Below, piece after piece: positions 25,665 through 38,406 of a stretch of DNA of 64,000 bases. How positions within the stretch are numbered: the stretch's first letter is position 1; each line of letters begins with the position of its first letter. The notes beneath the pieces were generated by a model. The model made no database searches. It saw nothing but the letters and a program-made list of their open reading frames with translations, and had not been told where the DNA came from. The DNA comes from Bolinopsis microptera (lineage: Eukaryota; Ctenophora; Tentaculata; Lobata; Bolinopsidae): contig NC_087073.1 in the NCBI RefSeq assembly GCF_026151205.1, positions 18,628,837-18,692,836 on the forward strand, in the 5' to 3' direction. The translations under genes were made by a program, and so were the position numbers.

Positions 25665-27806
25665 ATAGTATATGTTCAGAGGGAAAACCTTTGATGTTGG
25701 GATACGTGAACCGGCGCAATCTCTCAATATTAATCAGTGATAAAATCATACACAGGACACAATCACAAATTATACGTTTACATCGGTTATGAAGCAAGTA
25801 AATGAGGGTAAAATTGGGGGCGGGGCACACGGAGCAGGAACAAAACAGTCCTCATTGAGCTCATCTCACATGATGATAAAATCATTCTAATGACTTCAGG
25901 AACATTAGCAAACCGTTTAAACAAACCGTCGTCTCGTGCAAGACAGTGAGTTTGACTCTAATTTTTACTGGCTTCCTGGGAAAACTTTATAACTTTAACG
26001 AGGGTCAATATCCCCTGAAACTTGTTAACACTGTATTGACAGGTCATTATACCCTCTAAAATATCGACAGTGTGCAGTTCTAGAGTTGAGTGCAGTAGCT
26101 GCGTCGTCAGCCGGCCTACTGTAATAAGTATTCCCTACGTCCCAGCTAGCTGCAGAGTACATTCCCAACGGATACAGAGTTGTTAGTTACAGTTAAACCT
26201 AACGTTACACTATCATGTCAGGTCAATGTACACAGCTCAGGACACATTTTGAATTGTTGAAATGGTGTGCGTGTGTGTGTGTGATGAAGTAATACTAATA
26301 GCTCCGAAATTAATGACTTTATATGTAGAGTATTGTGGTGTTTGATGTGTGCGGGCCAGTGAATGTACCAGTATAATTACTAAACTGTCTTAAGTTTGAT
26401 TGATTCTATTGATGGTGCTATCAATCGGAGATAAAGCTCGAACTGAGCTGGGCATCTTAAGATGCTAATTTAAAATATGTCAAGGATAAAATTACAGTCC
26501 TGGAGCTCTCTTTATCGACATTCACTCCGTCCAGGATCTCAGAGCGGCACATTGCAGACAATATATATATATAATAATTACAATATATATATATATTATA
26601 ATGGACCTGTCATGATCAGGACAGTAATTTCGCAACCAAATCGTTCAAACTTAAACGGACGGTCCAATAAACAAGTATTTGGATCTGACCAAGTCCACTT
26701 TTAATATGGTGCTTATTAGTGGAATTGTGTGGCGTTCATTTTCTGAAGCTTTAGAGCAACATTTTCATGGCAAAAGTTGTTCTGCAGAAGAATATTCTCA
26801 CTCCAGTTTTCTGTTATTTAAGTGCCAAGGAGCCAGGCGTATACATATCTATGGAAATAGCTTTACAGATACACATATTGTTGTGAACCAGAGAGTTACC
26901 ATTACTTTTAAAATATCTAAGTTCTATTCAACATTTTACAATTTACTAATAAAATGTACTGACCTTTTTAATCTCGTTCGATCATCCAACTGACCAGATC
27001 TGCAGTGAAATGGATGTGAAAACAGGATTACTTTAAAATAAAAAAGCAATCGGGATGTCTAAAATTTTAAATCCTGACGTTAACTCAATTATTACAACTT
27101 ATCTATTTAAATCAAGAGAGTTCACAAGAAAATCGACTTACTTTTTACTCGTTGAGTTTGATTTACAATTCGTCGATCCTGTTGGTGAAGGGACAGAGCT
27201 TTTATTGGCAGACATTTTCTATATCATCACATTCCTAAAATAACTTTTTGTTACGAATTGAGTGTTAGTTAAAGAAAATCGATCCATCTAATAACCGGAT
27301 AACAATTCAACATGAAGAAGAATAGCGAAGGATGAAATCATATTTTATGTGATATTCCTAGACATATTTACCAACGTTCAACACTCAACCGAGCCTGGTG
27401 TGGCCTTGCACATGTAACCAGCAGTTCAGTTTAAAATTAATTTTCCGAATTAAGGAAGCTATGCCATTAGTGTTTCAATACCACAGTACAAAAGCTGGAA
27501 ATTAAAAAATAATTGAACTAGCATCTAAATAGAAACACGTACACTTTATACAGAAGATAATCTATATTATAGACGGAATTCTTGCCATAAAATTTTCCTA
27601 TTCTACATATGCATCAATCAGACACACAAACTTCCAAAAATATTTTGGAAGATTAAAATTTCAAAATTTTAGTAGGTAAAGTAAATTTAAATTAACCAAA
27701 ATACATTGGTTTATCAATTTAACAGAGAATATTATACCCACAGCAAGATAGCAAAATCACGAAAGTAGAAATAATATGATCAAAATTCAAAATCCATGCG
27801 CCATGT
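25665..27806. other. Gene-free interval
   Basis: No supported exon. A self-complementary (AT)n patch lies at about 26561-26600. Frames at 26679-26993 and 27055-27243 show no domain. Confidence 0.3.
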
Positions 27807-27904
27807 GCTCCTGGGGGGGGGGGGTCAACCTCATTTTACCTCATTTTACCTCATCCCAATTTTGCCTTTTTTGGCTGGCCTCGTGAGGTAAAATGAGGTA
27901 AATC

Positions 27905-28363
27905 TCGGCAAAAATTTTAACAGGTAAAATTCTCTAAATCGTCAATTTAGTCACGAAGGAGTATGGAAGGAGTTCTAAATGTGTGCTCCGTTAATATAAA
28001 CAGTAAGAAATGGTTAACTTTAGTCGAGGTCTCAGGTCTCTACAATGTCGGGAAGTTCCTGCAGGAATTTGCGCATTGCGCTTGAAGCGCAAGATTCACA
28101 GCGCCAAAAGCGAAGGTCGTAGAGACATGAGACCTTGACTAAAGTTAACCATTTCATACCATTGCTATAAGAGTATGCCACTTTCAGAGTCCTGAACACA
28201 CTCCCATATCTCTTAATCGTCAATTATATGAATTTTACCTGTTAAAATATATCATCTTTTACTGATATCATTTTAGTTTAACACTGTTAGTTTTAAAAAA
28301 GAAAATAATACTTCACACCAAACTAACACACAATATGAGAATATAAAAAGGAAGGTTTTCTTG
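27905..28363. repeat. Left arm of a large inverted repeat inside element B
   Basis: This arm (about 460 bp) is the reverse complement of 28929-29378, with roughly 10% differences and small indels. It contains a smaller hairpin at about 28011-28151: GGTTAACTTTAGTC..GAGGTCTC pairs with GAGACC..GACTAAAGTTAACC. A 63-codon frame in the arm has its mirror in the other arm and is not a gene. Confidence 0.8.
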
Positions 28364-28928
28364 GTGACCTGGATCGAGCATCAAAATAGTGTACATTGCT
28401 ACTGTCATTGTCAAGACTGAAGAATAAGAGGGTCTAGTTGTGGGATTATGCTGGATAACAGATATGATAAGTGGTAACATCCTACAAAAGAATGTTAGCT
28501 TACTAAAGAATTTTCCTCTTACCGAATCATACAAGAAGTTAACTAAGCTCCTCCTAGTCCTAAGCATTATCTTGTTTCAGAGGGAATGAGTGATTTAAAA
28601 AGATGAGGCCGAAGAGTTAGTTGTGAAGAAGGCATTTGTACTCTGTAATTTCTAAGCTAATTTTTTTCGATATTTTTAGCTATTTACTGATCTTGTCTTG
28701 ACGTATCAGTAAGAGATCACTGGACCTCGTTTGCGTTAGTTGTTAGTCATGTTATGCTGATCCAGTTAGTGACGAGCTATAAAGTAATCATTCGACCTCA
28801 TTTAATACTGATCCTATCAATGACGAGCTATGTCTACCTTAATTGGAACTTGCTGACTGCATTGGAAAATGGAGAACAATCGAGAAATGATAATCAGTGC
28901 CAGGATATAATCAAAGTTGAATTTGGAA

Positions 28929-29378
28929 TCCAAGGAAAACCTTCCTTTTTTATATTGTCATATTGTGCGTTAGTTTGGTTTGAAGTATTATGTTAAAAAC
29001 AAAAATTAACAGTGTTAAACTAAATTGATATCAGTAAAAGATGATATATTTTATCAGGTAAAATTCATATAATTGACGATTAAGAGATATGGGAGTGTGT
29101 TCAGGACTCTGAAAGTGGCATACTCTTATAGCAATGGTATGAAATGGTTAACTTTAGTCAAGGTCTCATGTCTCTACGACCTTCGCTTTTGGCGCTGTGA
29201 ATCTTGCGCTTCAGCACAATGCGCAAATTCCTGCAGGAACTTCCCGACATTGTAGAGACCTGAAACCTCGACTAAAGTTAACCATTTCCAACTGTTTATA
29301 TTAGAGGAGCACACTTTTAGAACTCCTTCCATACTCCTTCGTGACTAAATTGACGATTTAAAGAATTTTACCTGTGAA
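28929..29378. repeat. Right arm of a large inverted repeat inside element B
   Basis: Inverse copy of 27905-28363 across a spacer of about 565 bp. It includes the same nested hairpin with ends at about 29146 and 29284. Confidence 0.8.
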
Positions 29379-30220
29379 AAATTGGTGAAAAATATGGGCG
29401 TGGCCCAAGTCAGTATTATACGAAACCGTAGAGATACAAAAAATTTTTTTGGTTGTTCCCGACCCTATAGAGCAACTAATTAGAGGTGATATCTAATTAT
29501 TTGAACGAAATGTGGTTTTGTGAACCGCCCTTTATTCTACAGCGAATCATGAACATTGAACATGTACATAAGAACTTAGAATTGTATGAAGTATGAGTTT
29601 ATATGAGTAATTTATTATAAAATTACCTTTCACTATGCAATTTCGACTAAATTCATGTAGATATCCAATCCAGTTCCATGCACAACTGTTGTTTACATTT
29701 GGTCTAGTTAGACACAATTTGTTTCAGAGTGACTCGATAATCGCAATATCAAATTAAGATATTATTTAAATGGTCCATGTCATGCAATGCAGAAATATCC
29801 TTATAAATTGGCAACTGCCAAAGTGACACTAAAGTTATTGCTAATTCCTTTAAAAACTTAGCAAGTGCTATTTACAATATCCTAATGGATCATGGGAATT
29901 GAAATGTTCAATTTTCTTTTCATAAATAATAATTATAATGCGAAGTTTTATTTACCCCAAGTTTGGAGAGTAAGTAGGTTAAACTGGGAATGCCCCTTCC
30001 CAGGGACCACATCACCCCTAATAAACCATTAAATATCATGGGAGACCATGCACAGCCTCGAATTATAGTATAATGACTTCGAATAAACCTTTTTTGTCTC
30101 TAAAAAAAGGCTTAGAAGACTAGATTTATTTACCTCATTTTACCTCATTTTACCTCATCCCAATTTTGCCTTTTTTGGCTGGCCTCGTGAGGTAAAATGA
30201 GGTTGACCCCCCCCGCTCCT

Positions 30221-31790
30221 CCTTCAAACAAGGTAACACACACCTCACATAATTGAAAATAAAAATTTATGAAGAAACGGGAATACTATTTTATTTTTGA
30301 TAGAAAAATGAACGTTTGAGCATTCCCACGTATGAAAGCTGTGAATAGTTGATACGTGTGATGACTAAAGTGTGGGATTTTTTTCATTCTTGGTGACATT
30401 TGGGTTGCAGTTGGTCATTTTGATTTTACCCAAAAGTGTTTAGGTAGTTAGCAAATACAAACAAGGGCAAATAAAAAATGAACTGGAGACCACCTGCACC
30501 ATGGGTATTGGGTAGACTATAGGAGCCTTATACATACTGCATAGTGACATCCCAGAAGTACAACGAGTACAATTAGCCATTACACCAGTGCAAATCAGAT
30601 GAGAAATAGAAAGGTGCATAGCTACCATGGTAACAGTGTTCAAAAGCGCACATGCAAAATTTCAGATCTCTAGAACCCAAATTTAACATGGTTTTTAAGG
30701 CACCTGAATATGGCGATTTTGGGTTTTTTACCGAAGTGCTGGCTCGTATTTTGCGCAAATTTCTTAAAAACCTCCACAAACTATTTCTTATTCCTGTCAT
30801 CTTTGATGCCTGAAAAACAGTAAAGGGGGTATAATAGTATAGGGGGTAAATAGTATAGTGAGTATAATGACGGCGGTCGTGCTTGCCATCACTGTGATTA
30901 TTATTATTTAAATACAATTAATCTAGGGCTATAATTCTAATTATACCCAATCATGGGGTTAAACTGAAAGTTGAAAAGTAGTTGAAAGTAGTACATTCTC
31001 ACATTTCTTGTGCTTCATCCTATGTGGGAGAGGAGTGTAATTTACCGTACTTTATAATCCAATTCTATAAAAAGCAGTACTCAGTGAGTACCTGGGCCGG
31101 GGTGCCATTGTCTCACGTCACAGTACTTGACTTTGCACTTGTTAAATCAAGTCTCAGCTACTATAGTAGTTGTAAAACACACAAGCACTTTCAGATCCAC
31201 TTAAACGAGGAGAAGACGATTTCATCCGAGGAAACTCAGTCCAATGATACCATCTAGAGATATGTATTTGGGGTCCTAGGTAAGGCAAGAATTATACACA
31301 ATTTTGTGAAGTAAAAGAACCGACTGTTGATCATCGAGGGTGCTTTAGAAAAGCTTTCAGGTGATATGTGTGATATGTTAATGATTTACAAAACGACCTG
31401 TTGTGTCTTACTTTAAAATTAACATGTTGAAAGTTAGTTTTTTCGACGGCAAACTTGCTTCTGGTTTCGAGTGGTTTTGCTTTTGATACGTTCAGATCCT
31501 TTCCAGGCTCCAAAATATCGTCTGTATCTCTTGTTTATAATAAAATAATAAAACAACTTTTTTTTTTGTAAACTGTGTCGAGACAATCAAACTGTGGTAG
31601 CATTAGAGCATTCGCAAGCATTTTACGATATTTGATAGGTAGTAATCCCTTACATAGCCCCAAATTCTTTTCATAATCTTCGTTTTGATGAAATCGATAT
31701 GGAATATGAAATTTAACTTACTTAAACAAAAATAAATGTGGGATTAGAAAAGATGACTTATTTTACCTTGCACTTTGGCTCACTACAGAT
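30221..31790. other. Gene-free interval
   Basis: No supported exon or domain-bearing frame between element B and the gypsy fragment. Confidence 0.3.
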
Positions 31791-31796
31791 GGAATT

Positions 31797-32360
31797 ATGG
31801 CAGAAAGTCAGAAAATCACTGCGATTGAAAAGCTTCAAATGCCAAAAGATATCACTGGAGTGAAAAGGCTTTTAGAAATGGTTGAAAAGTTCAATCCCAA
31901 GCTATTCGAAACCACAAAGCCTATACACCAGCTGATAGAAAAAGGGGCAGATCTCAAAATAACAGACGAACACAAGCAAGCACTCAGACATTAAGAAATC
32001 ATAAACAATGAACTGTTCCATCTGGTCCAAGTCGTGAAACAAAGACGTCAGCAGATGCATCAGGAGGCCTTGGAGCAGTATTACTCCACAAATATGACAA
32101 TTCTTAATTGCCCATCTGTTATGCCTGTCGGAGCATGAGCATAATAGTGAAAAAAAATGGTGTGCACCTGCAAATTGAAAAGGATTGACAAGCTCAGGTC
32201 GTTGCTTGAGCAAGATTCCACCATGGTACGTGTGTGGGACTGGGAGGACCTTCACATGTCAAACAGACCACAAGCCTTTTGAAATATGGTTCGATAAAAA
32301 ACCATCTGAGAAATCTTAGGTGCACCTGCGATTTGCATGCAATGCAATTGAACGAAAAGA
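31797..32360 (+). pseudogene. Decayed Ty3/gypsy-type pol fragment (RT end plus RNase H)
   Basis: The first 65 codons (31797-31994) read like the RT-RNase H connection of Ty3/gypsy pol: MPKDITGVKRLLEMVEKF and then ITAPL-like text (TTKPIHQLIEKG). After a frame break, the RNase H region can be followed in pieces: DASGGLGAVLLHKYDNS at about 32060-32104, QIEKD and RFHHGT near 32175-32225, and a TDHKPF-like piece near 32255. Several stops and frame changes make it non-functional. No integrase was found. Confidence 0.7.
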
Positions 32361-32586
32361 ATTCACGTGTGTGCGTCGATAAATTCAGTATTAAATAAGT
32401 AAAACAACATTTTAAATAAAACAAAATTGTAAGTAAAACAAACTTTTAAGTAAAACAAAATTTAGATTATATTGCCATATTGCAAAAAATAATAATATCA
32501 TAATAAACCTAGTCAAACTTAAACATCCGATAATAAACTCATGAAAATTAGATATATTATGTAAAATACTTTTTTACTATATATTA

Positions 32587-32980
32587 ACGGGTGATACTCA
32601 TAAAATATTTGTTTCAACTCGGCGCGCATCTTGGCAGGTTATAAACCTACAAACTCTATACTACTCGAACATTGATCTCAATCATAAATTTCTATCATAT
32701 CAGCGCGGCCGTGCTAGTCACTTATTATAATGTCAGCGCCGAGCCTAAACCTATTCAAAAATAAAATAAAATTTCTAAAGCAGAAGTGAAAGTTATTTTA
32801 AAATACTTTCATTAACTGGATTGAATTCTGAAGGTTTAAATTTCATAAATCTATAGTCCATAATCTTTGTTTCATTTTGTAGCCCTGCCGCGCACGAGTG
32901 CGCGGCTTCGTTATTTGTGACTTTCGCCACAAAACCAATTCGTGCAATGATAGGGGGCTACGACGTGATACAAATAATTA
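32587..32980. repeat. LTR-like direct repeat, left copy
   Basis: It starts ACGGGTGATACTC.TAAAATAT.TGTT, followed by CAACTCGGCGC and GG.AGGTT.TAAAC.TAC, then a CG-rich hairpin (GCCGCGCACGAGTGCGCGGC) and ACGTGATACAA. The same order recurs at 33953-34180. The copies are diverged. They may be LTRs of a small element or a tandemly duplicated unit. Confidence 0.5.
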
Positions 32981-33952
32981 CATGTTGGCATATAAACAAA
33001 ATTTTAGTTGCGCATGTTCTGCATGAGACCAGAAACGGGAAAGTACTTGGACTAAAAACGGCTGGCAAAAGGGAACCAGTTGCTTGTAAAATATAAAATA
33101 TAAAATGTGTCCAGTATGGCGCAAATGCATCATTTGATAATTTCTCGACGCTGTCGTCGGGGTGAGAGTTATCTGAACCAACTGCATGCCCCTACGATTG
33201 CGTCACCACTGGTGAGCAAGCATTTGTTTGTTGTTTAGTTGTGTTGGAAGGGAACATTACTTGATTAATTCATCCATTAGGATTTTAATAACGATGAGCT
33301 AAGATATACCGTTCATCTTAGACTATTGGATCAATCTTATTATATGATTAGATTTTATAAACGAACCTGGCATACAAAAGATTGTAATGCGGAGGTTGGC
33401 TGGCTCTTCTATAATAAATACGACACTCCAACTTACAGAATGCTTGCTAGAGATAAAACAAAATATTATCAGACTATACATGCAGCATGAGTAACTGGTG
33501 GATAAGCCTTCGGTAAAAACGGATCCGGAAAAGTCAATGCGGCACTCGGGTCCTTGGTATTGTCGTCGGTATATTGTCCATTATTTACGTTCTGCTTTCA
33601 TAGTTCAAACAATAGTGAGCTCTAAATATACAGCTTTAAACCGATTAAGTATGAATGAATGAAATACATGACAATCCGCACTCCTATAATTCAAAAGCAT
33701 GAGTAACTCGTAGTGATGTACGATTTCTAGAAAGTTTAAATTAAATTTGGCGCTCACAGGTCCTCGTGATCATGTGATCGCCCGCATAATGTTCTGTAAA
33801 TGCGCAGGGCACCTTCAAGCTTAAATTATTCACCATACTGAGGCAGTCAACCAACGCGCGGCTTTATTTTTATGATATGATATGTTTTGATTGTTATTAA
33901 TAAATACCAAAATTTAAATTTGTTTTACTAAAATTTGTTTTACTAATTAACG

Positions 33953-34180
33953 GGTGATACTCGTAAAATATCTGTTCCATATATTGGACCGTCGACGAGT
34001 CCAACTCGGCGCTCGTCCTGGTAGGTTGTAAACTTACAATATACAAGCCTGTAAGAGCTTTATTGTCATACGTTGTATGACCCGCCGCACACGAATGCGC
34101 GATTCCCCCTGTATCGTAGAAACTCTACTACAGTGAAACGACCGTGGGTGTCACAACGTGATACAATTTTTGTTGTGATG
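33953..34180. repeat. LTR-like direct repeat, right copy
   Basis: Counterpart of 32587-32980, about 1.37 kb downstream in the same orientation, with the same landmarks (ACGGGTGATACTC, CCAACTCGGCGC, GGTAGGTTGTAAACTTAC, GCACACGAATGCGCG, ACGTGATACAA). The interval between the copies has no coding potential that I see. Confidence 0.5.
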
Positions 34181-34499
34181 TGAATTTGTAGATTTTAATT
34201 TTGTATCTATTGAATTGGTTTATTCATTTTTCGAATGTGTCTATCCTTATTATATAAGACAATAACTAGACAAGTACCATTGCTGAAATTACCTGTATAC
34301 TGTTTGAAAAATGACATTGATACATTTTAATACTTTCAACACTACTATATAATAAATTTAAGGCTCTTATGATGTAGTTTATGAAGATTTCAAGCCTTAT
34401 GTTATGTGTTTCCCTTCGTGTCCAAAAGCATTATATAATATAATACACGTTAAAAAGTTAAGTTAATAGTTACCGCAAGGGTGGTAAAGTCACATTTAG

Positions 34500-34736
34500 A
34501 AGGTTGTAGACTATTTGACTGTTTATATTAACTTCCTCGATGACGTGATCGTCATCGACAGAAAAGCTATAAAATCTTTACTTTCAAAAATGTTTTTACT
34601 TGTTGTTGCGCGATGCACTACTGGGCTGCTCCGCGCAGCCAATAATGCCTATCGCAATAATGCTGGTGGCATTAAATTGTATTTTACTTTAAAAAAATTA
34701 GAGTTGGACTGTTCTGTGTACATTTGTAAATGCTAA
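34500..34736 (+). pseudogene. Possible reverse-transcriptase scrap
   Basis: A short frame reads VYINFLDDVIVIDRK near 34521-34565, which resembles the catalytic motif region of LTR-element RT. Nothing recognisable flanks it. Low confidence. Confidence 0.2.
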
Positions 34737-34739
34737 TTT

Positions 34740-36320
34740 AAATTTTTATTACTTACTATCTTCACAATTACATTCACACATAATTGAACAACACGAGACA
34801 AGCGGAAAACAAACAAACGAATAGATTTCAAGCTTGTTAAGGATCGCTGCTTGAGATCGGAGATTTCAAAACTCCAGTTTGACAGTTGAAGTTCTTTTGT
34901 CAAACTTTGGTACGTGTCATACTTGAGTCAAGAGCACTTTAGTTCGACAGAGTTGAACCTTAAAATAACTAAAACTAGCCAAATGGATTTAAGTAAAATA
35001 CAATTTAAGTAAAATACAATTTTTATTTTCCACAGAAGAATCAATACATATTGAATAATAAATATCCGATAATTCCATTAATAATCATTAAAAGTTGCTT
35101 TGTCATTTGTAAAATCAAAAACGAAAAGCCGTACGCTGAACTGTGAACGCGCGCGGCGCCTTTTCTGCAGCTGCCTAGCTTCAAGCTTGTAGCCGCTAAC
35201 ATCAAAGCCGCCGCGCGCGCCCAGTGCTGGGGTGCATTCTCATTAACAATTAAACTTGGTCAAAGATAGTTATATACAATTCCTAAATTAAATCAATAAT
35301 CATGTTAATATGAGTATTCAACACTACTCGACAACAAATATTTGCCGGCCCATCAACAATTCAGTCGCCGAAACAAAAATCAAATGTTTGCTTTTTCGTT
35401 TCGGGGACTGTTTGAACTCAGTACTATATCCGACTAATCATACTTTATAATGGTTAAAATACAAAGTAAAAAGATTTTCCTCGATGGGCCGGCATTCGCA
35501 ACCGCGAAACGTTTTGAGTACGACAAACGATGACACCACCACCAGCCGTTAATTAATAAGTCCATTGGTGACGGGATAAAGTTAAAGCAAGATGTGTAAT
35601 TTCATATTGCCTATCACCTGTCACCAAAGTTACTTTGCATATACTGCTTCTAGAATCTAGTTACACGATAGCGATCTCAGTTCCCAATAACGTGTGACCC
35701 AACAGAAGGGATTGTGGAAGGACACGTACATTTTTCATTAACACGTGCCCTGATTACCCCCTCCGTTGAGCTACTATACGGGGAACGTTGACCGCCAGTC
35801 TGCACTGTAGTCAGATCGTTAATAAATTTTACTTTAAAATTGGTTGCCGGCGATGGTGTCAGTGAGAGACGTTAAGTTAGGTGAACATTGGTGCAAAAAT
35901 ATAATAATATACTAGTTTATCTCAAAGTTAAAATCACTATTTGTTAAAGTATACAAACAGTTTACAGTTCTATTCAAAAGAACAAAGTCCGAGAGCAGAG
36001 AGAAGATTTGGAGACTATACACGCATATGTGGGGTTTAAATTTGGTATTAGTAATTTTAGGGTTCGACCGAAAATGTTGGTCGGTTGGTTAATAGGGAGC
36101 AGTCACTGTCATTAGAATTATCAGATTAGGAGCAACAATTAGAATCAAATTGGACATATTGTGTATTGTGTATTGTGAAATCAGTGAAACCTAGAATGGC
36201 GGTAAAAATGCTAGCGCGCCTTGTTATGCGCGCTAACATACTAGCTGCTGAAAATAAAGAAGTATATGCATGATAATGTCGTTTGGCGGCAGCGCCTGCC
36301 GATACCTGGATTATATTGTG
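34740..36320. other. Gene-free interval with CG-rich hairpin patches
   Basis: No exon seen. GCGCGC-rich words occur near 35146-35222 and form a hairpin near 36206-36236 (GCTAGCGCGC paired with GCGCGCTAAC). A small inverted-repeat element is listed separately. Confidence 0.3.
35343..35494. mobile_element. Small MITE-like element with 12-bp terminal inverted repeats
   Basis: TGCCGGCCCATC (35343-35354) and GATGGGCCGGCA (35483-35494) are perfect inverse copies. Just inside the left end is a second hairpin, CCGAAAC...GTTTCGG (about 35373-35409). No clear target-site duplication. It could be a non-autonomous DNA transposon or a structured RNA. Confidence 0.45.
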
Positions 36321-36326
36321 TTTAAC

Positions 36327-37022
36327 TTAGAATTCAGTGAAATTTTTGTCATTCCATTCAGCACCATACCTGTTTTGGGCATTCATCAATGACTTTTGTA
36401 ATTTATTCTTAACAGAAGAACAAGAGGAATTAAAATTAAATGAGCCAATTTTACAAAACTCATTCCACAGCCACACTGATTTATAGATGAATTGTTTAGT
36501 TGGAGAAGGTGTGATTAACATATTGTCTTTCCTATGAGATATGGTGAACAAAGAGAACATTGAAATTGGTACTCTTGTCTTAATTATCTTAAAAAATTCC
36601 ATTAGGCAACGTAGTCTATATAGGTTCTCTACAGCTAGTAATTTATGTTTTTCAAATAGAGGTTTGGTAGACTCCTTAACATAAAAATCGCAACCCAAAC
36701 GTTGGGAGCCGAACGGTCTAACTCTAGCACATGTTTTGAATTTGTCTACATACCTTTTATGGTCTCCGAATAGAATTCTTATACATTTCTTCTGAGTAAT
36801 AAATAGTGGTTTTAACTGGATATTAGGAATACCTCCCCACACAGAAATAGCAAAACCGAGATGAGATTCAAAGAGAGAATGGTAAATTTGTTTATATAGT
36901 GATTCTGGTAAGCATTTCTTAATACGGTAGATACGTCCACAAGCACTGCTTAGTTTTTTGTTAAGAGATTGTATGTGTGGTTTCCAACTTAATTTATCAT
37001 CAATATTTGATTTAACTTTTTA
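36327..37022 (-). pseudogene. 3' end of a non-LTR retrotransposon ORF2 (CR1/L2/jockey-like RT C-terminus)
   Basis: The frame stays open from about 37022 down to the stop at 36327. It reads KLSWKPHIQSLNKKLS, then LYHSLF-like text (YKQIYHSLFESHLGFAISVWGG region), LFITQKKCIRILFG, KLLAVENLYRLR and a Trp-rich C-terminal part (SVWLWNEF). This is the typical C-terminal domain that follows the RT palm in CR1/jockey-type LINEs. It lacks the RT active site and endonuclease, so it is a 5'-truncated remnant. Just beyond its upstream end the PHD/RT element begins on the opposite strand, so that element may have inserted into or next to it. Confidence 0.75.
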
Positions 37023-37234
37023 CACAAAATTTGTTAATTTTGTTATATTGCACATTTCAACTGTGATATATAATAAATCAATAGAGTTAGACGAAATATT
37101 CTGTAAAACCCTCTGGTGTCGAGATTACTCCATCAGATCCCAAATTCGGATCCACTACTGTTAAGGAGACCCGCATCCAGTAGGGACTGTCAGCGGTAAG
37201 CTACAGCTCCTGTTGGTAATCGACTCGGAAAACA

Positions 37235-38374
37235 GTGGTGGTCCCCGTTTTTGGGTTGGAAATGATGAAAACCAGATCTAAATCAGTTGAGAACAAAAAT
37301 ACCGATTCTAGTAAGCTTGCTAATCTAGATCAATGTACAGACCCAGAAGAAACAAATAAAACTGTCTCTCAAGCAATCAAGGATTTGAGGACACTTACCG
37401 AGACTTGTCCAATATGCGATCTCAAAGTGACTGAGTATGACGATGGCTTGCTGTGCGAAAGATGTCACTCATGGCATCATAGGACTTGCTTGAAGATCAG
37501 TAAAACAGAATACAAGAAACTGAGTGAAAGCAATGATGAATATCTATGTACAAGATGCCTAAAAACAACATCAAAGGACGCTGATACTGTGGTAGAAGAG
37601 GCAAAGGAGTGCTGTTTCCCAGATCATGATAATGTAAGTGATCCATCTCGATTGAAATTAGGACCATGGAATAGTTGGGAAGTTCTGACAAAATGTGAGG
37701 AAATATATGGTGTTATAGTTAAATGGAGAAGAAACATATTTTTGCTTCCCTCAGGGGCAGCAGGAAAAGCATTCATCGAAGAAATGACTAAAGTGGCCGA
37801 CAATTTCACATCAGGCAGTGCTATGGAATCAGTGACCATCACCCTTTTGATGATAATGCCATCACTGCTGTTGCAGAAACCCTCAAAGAGGTCCAAAGCA
37901 AAGGAACACACTGAAGTGTTGAAGAGAAGACTTGCTTTGTGGCAGGCAGGTAAGCTAGAAGAGCTGCTGCGAGAAGGACAGGAGATTCAGAGGAGATTGG
38001 GAAAGGGGAAAAATAAACATGGCCATGTTGAGAGAGTCTTCACTCGACTCATGATGAAAGGAAAAGTCAGTGCAGCAATGCGGTGGATTGGTGAAAATGC
38101 CACCGGGATTCTTGAACCTACTCCAGATGTGATTAAAGTGCTGAAAGAGAAGCATCCCAAGGCATCACCTGCATCAAAGGGAAGCTGTCTGAGTGGACCA
38201 GTGAGGAGGGTAGAGCCGGTTATATTCGACAGTATTGACGGGGAATCGATAAGACAAGCAGCAAAGAGAGTACAGGGTGCTGCAGGGCCTTCAGGGATGA
38301 TGCGGATGCATGGAAGAGACTACTGTGTTCTAAACAGTTTGGTAAGAAGTGTGAGGATCTATGTAATGCCATAG
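37235..38374 (+). pseudogene. 5' ORF of the PHD/RT retroelement
   Basis: A PHD finger spans residues 58-108: CPIC, then CERC at 74-77, HRTC with H82 and C85, and CTRC at 105-108, fitting C4HC3. A lysine-rich linker follows (about residues 215-260), then the start of the RT region (AAGPSG near residue 350). The frame leaves the conserved RT sequence at about 38300 and ends in unrelated codons, so a one-base-type indel is likely. PHD fingers in LINE proteins are thought to guide chromatin targeting; here that is inference. Confidence 0.7.
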
Positions 38375-38406
38375 CAGGGATAGCAAGGAAACTATGTGTC
38401 CGGAAT

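Larger units (their letters stand above)
27813..30214. mobile_element. Element B: 2.4-kb element with G12/C8 ends and ACCTCATTTT terminal modules
   Basis: The left end is 12 G (27813-27824), TCAA, then CCTCATTTTA twice, CCTCATCCC, AATTTTGCCTTTTTTGGC, and the inverse TGAGGTAAAATGAGGT (to about 27900). The same module recurs in direct orientation at 30131-30203 and runs into TTGA and 8 C (30207-30214). The sequence GCTCCT flanks both sides (27807-27812 and 30215-30220), an apparent 6-bp target-site duplication. Inside are the arms of a large inverted repeat and no transposase frame. It is laid out like elements A and C but with an unrelated module sequence. The superfamily is unknown. Confidence 0.65.

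Noticed and set aside
28032-29255. Pair of frames encoding almost the same 60-residue peptide on opposite strands
   Set aside because: They are the two arms of the inverted repeat in element B; duplication, not conservation, explains the match.
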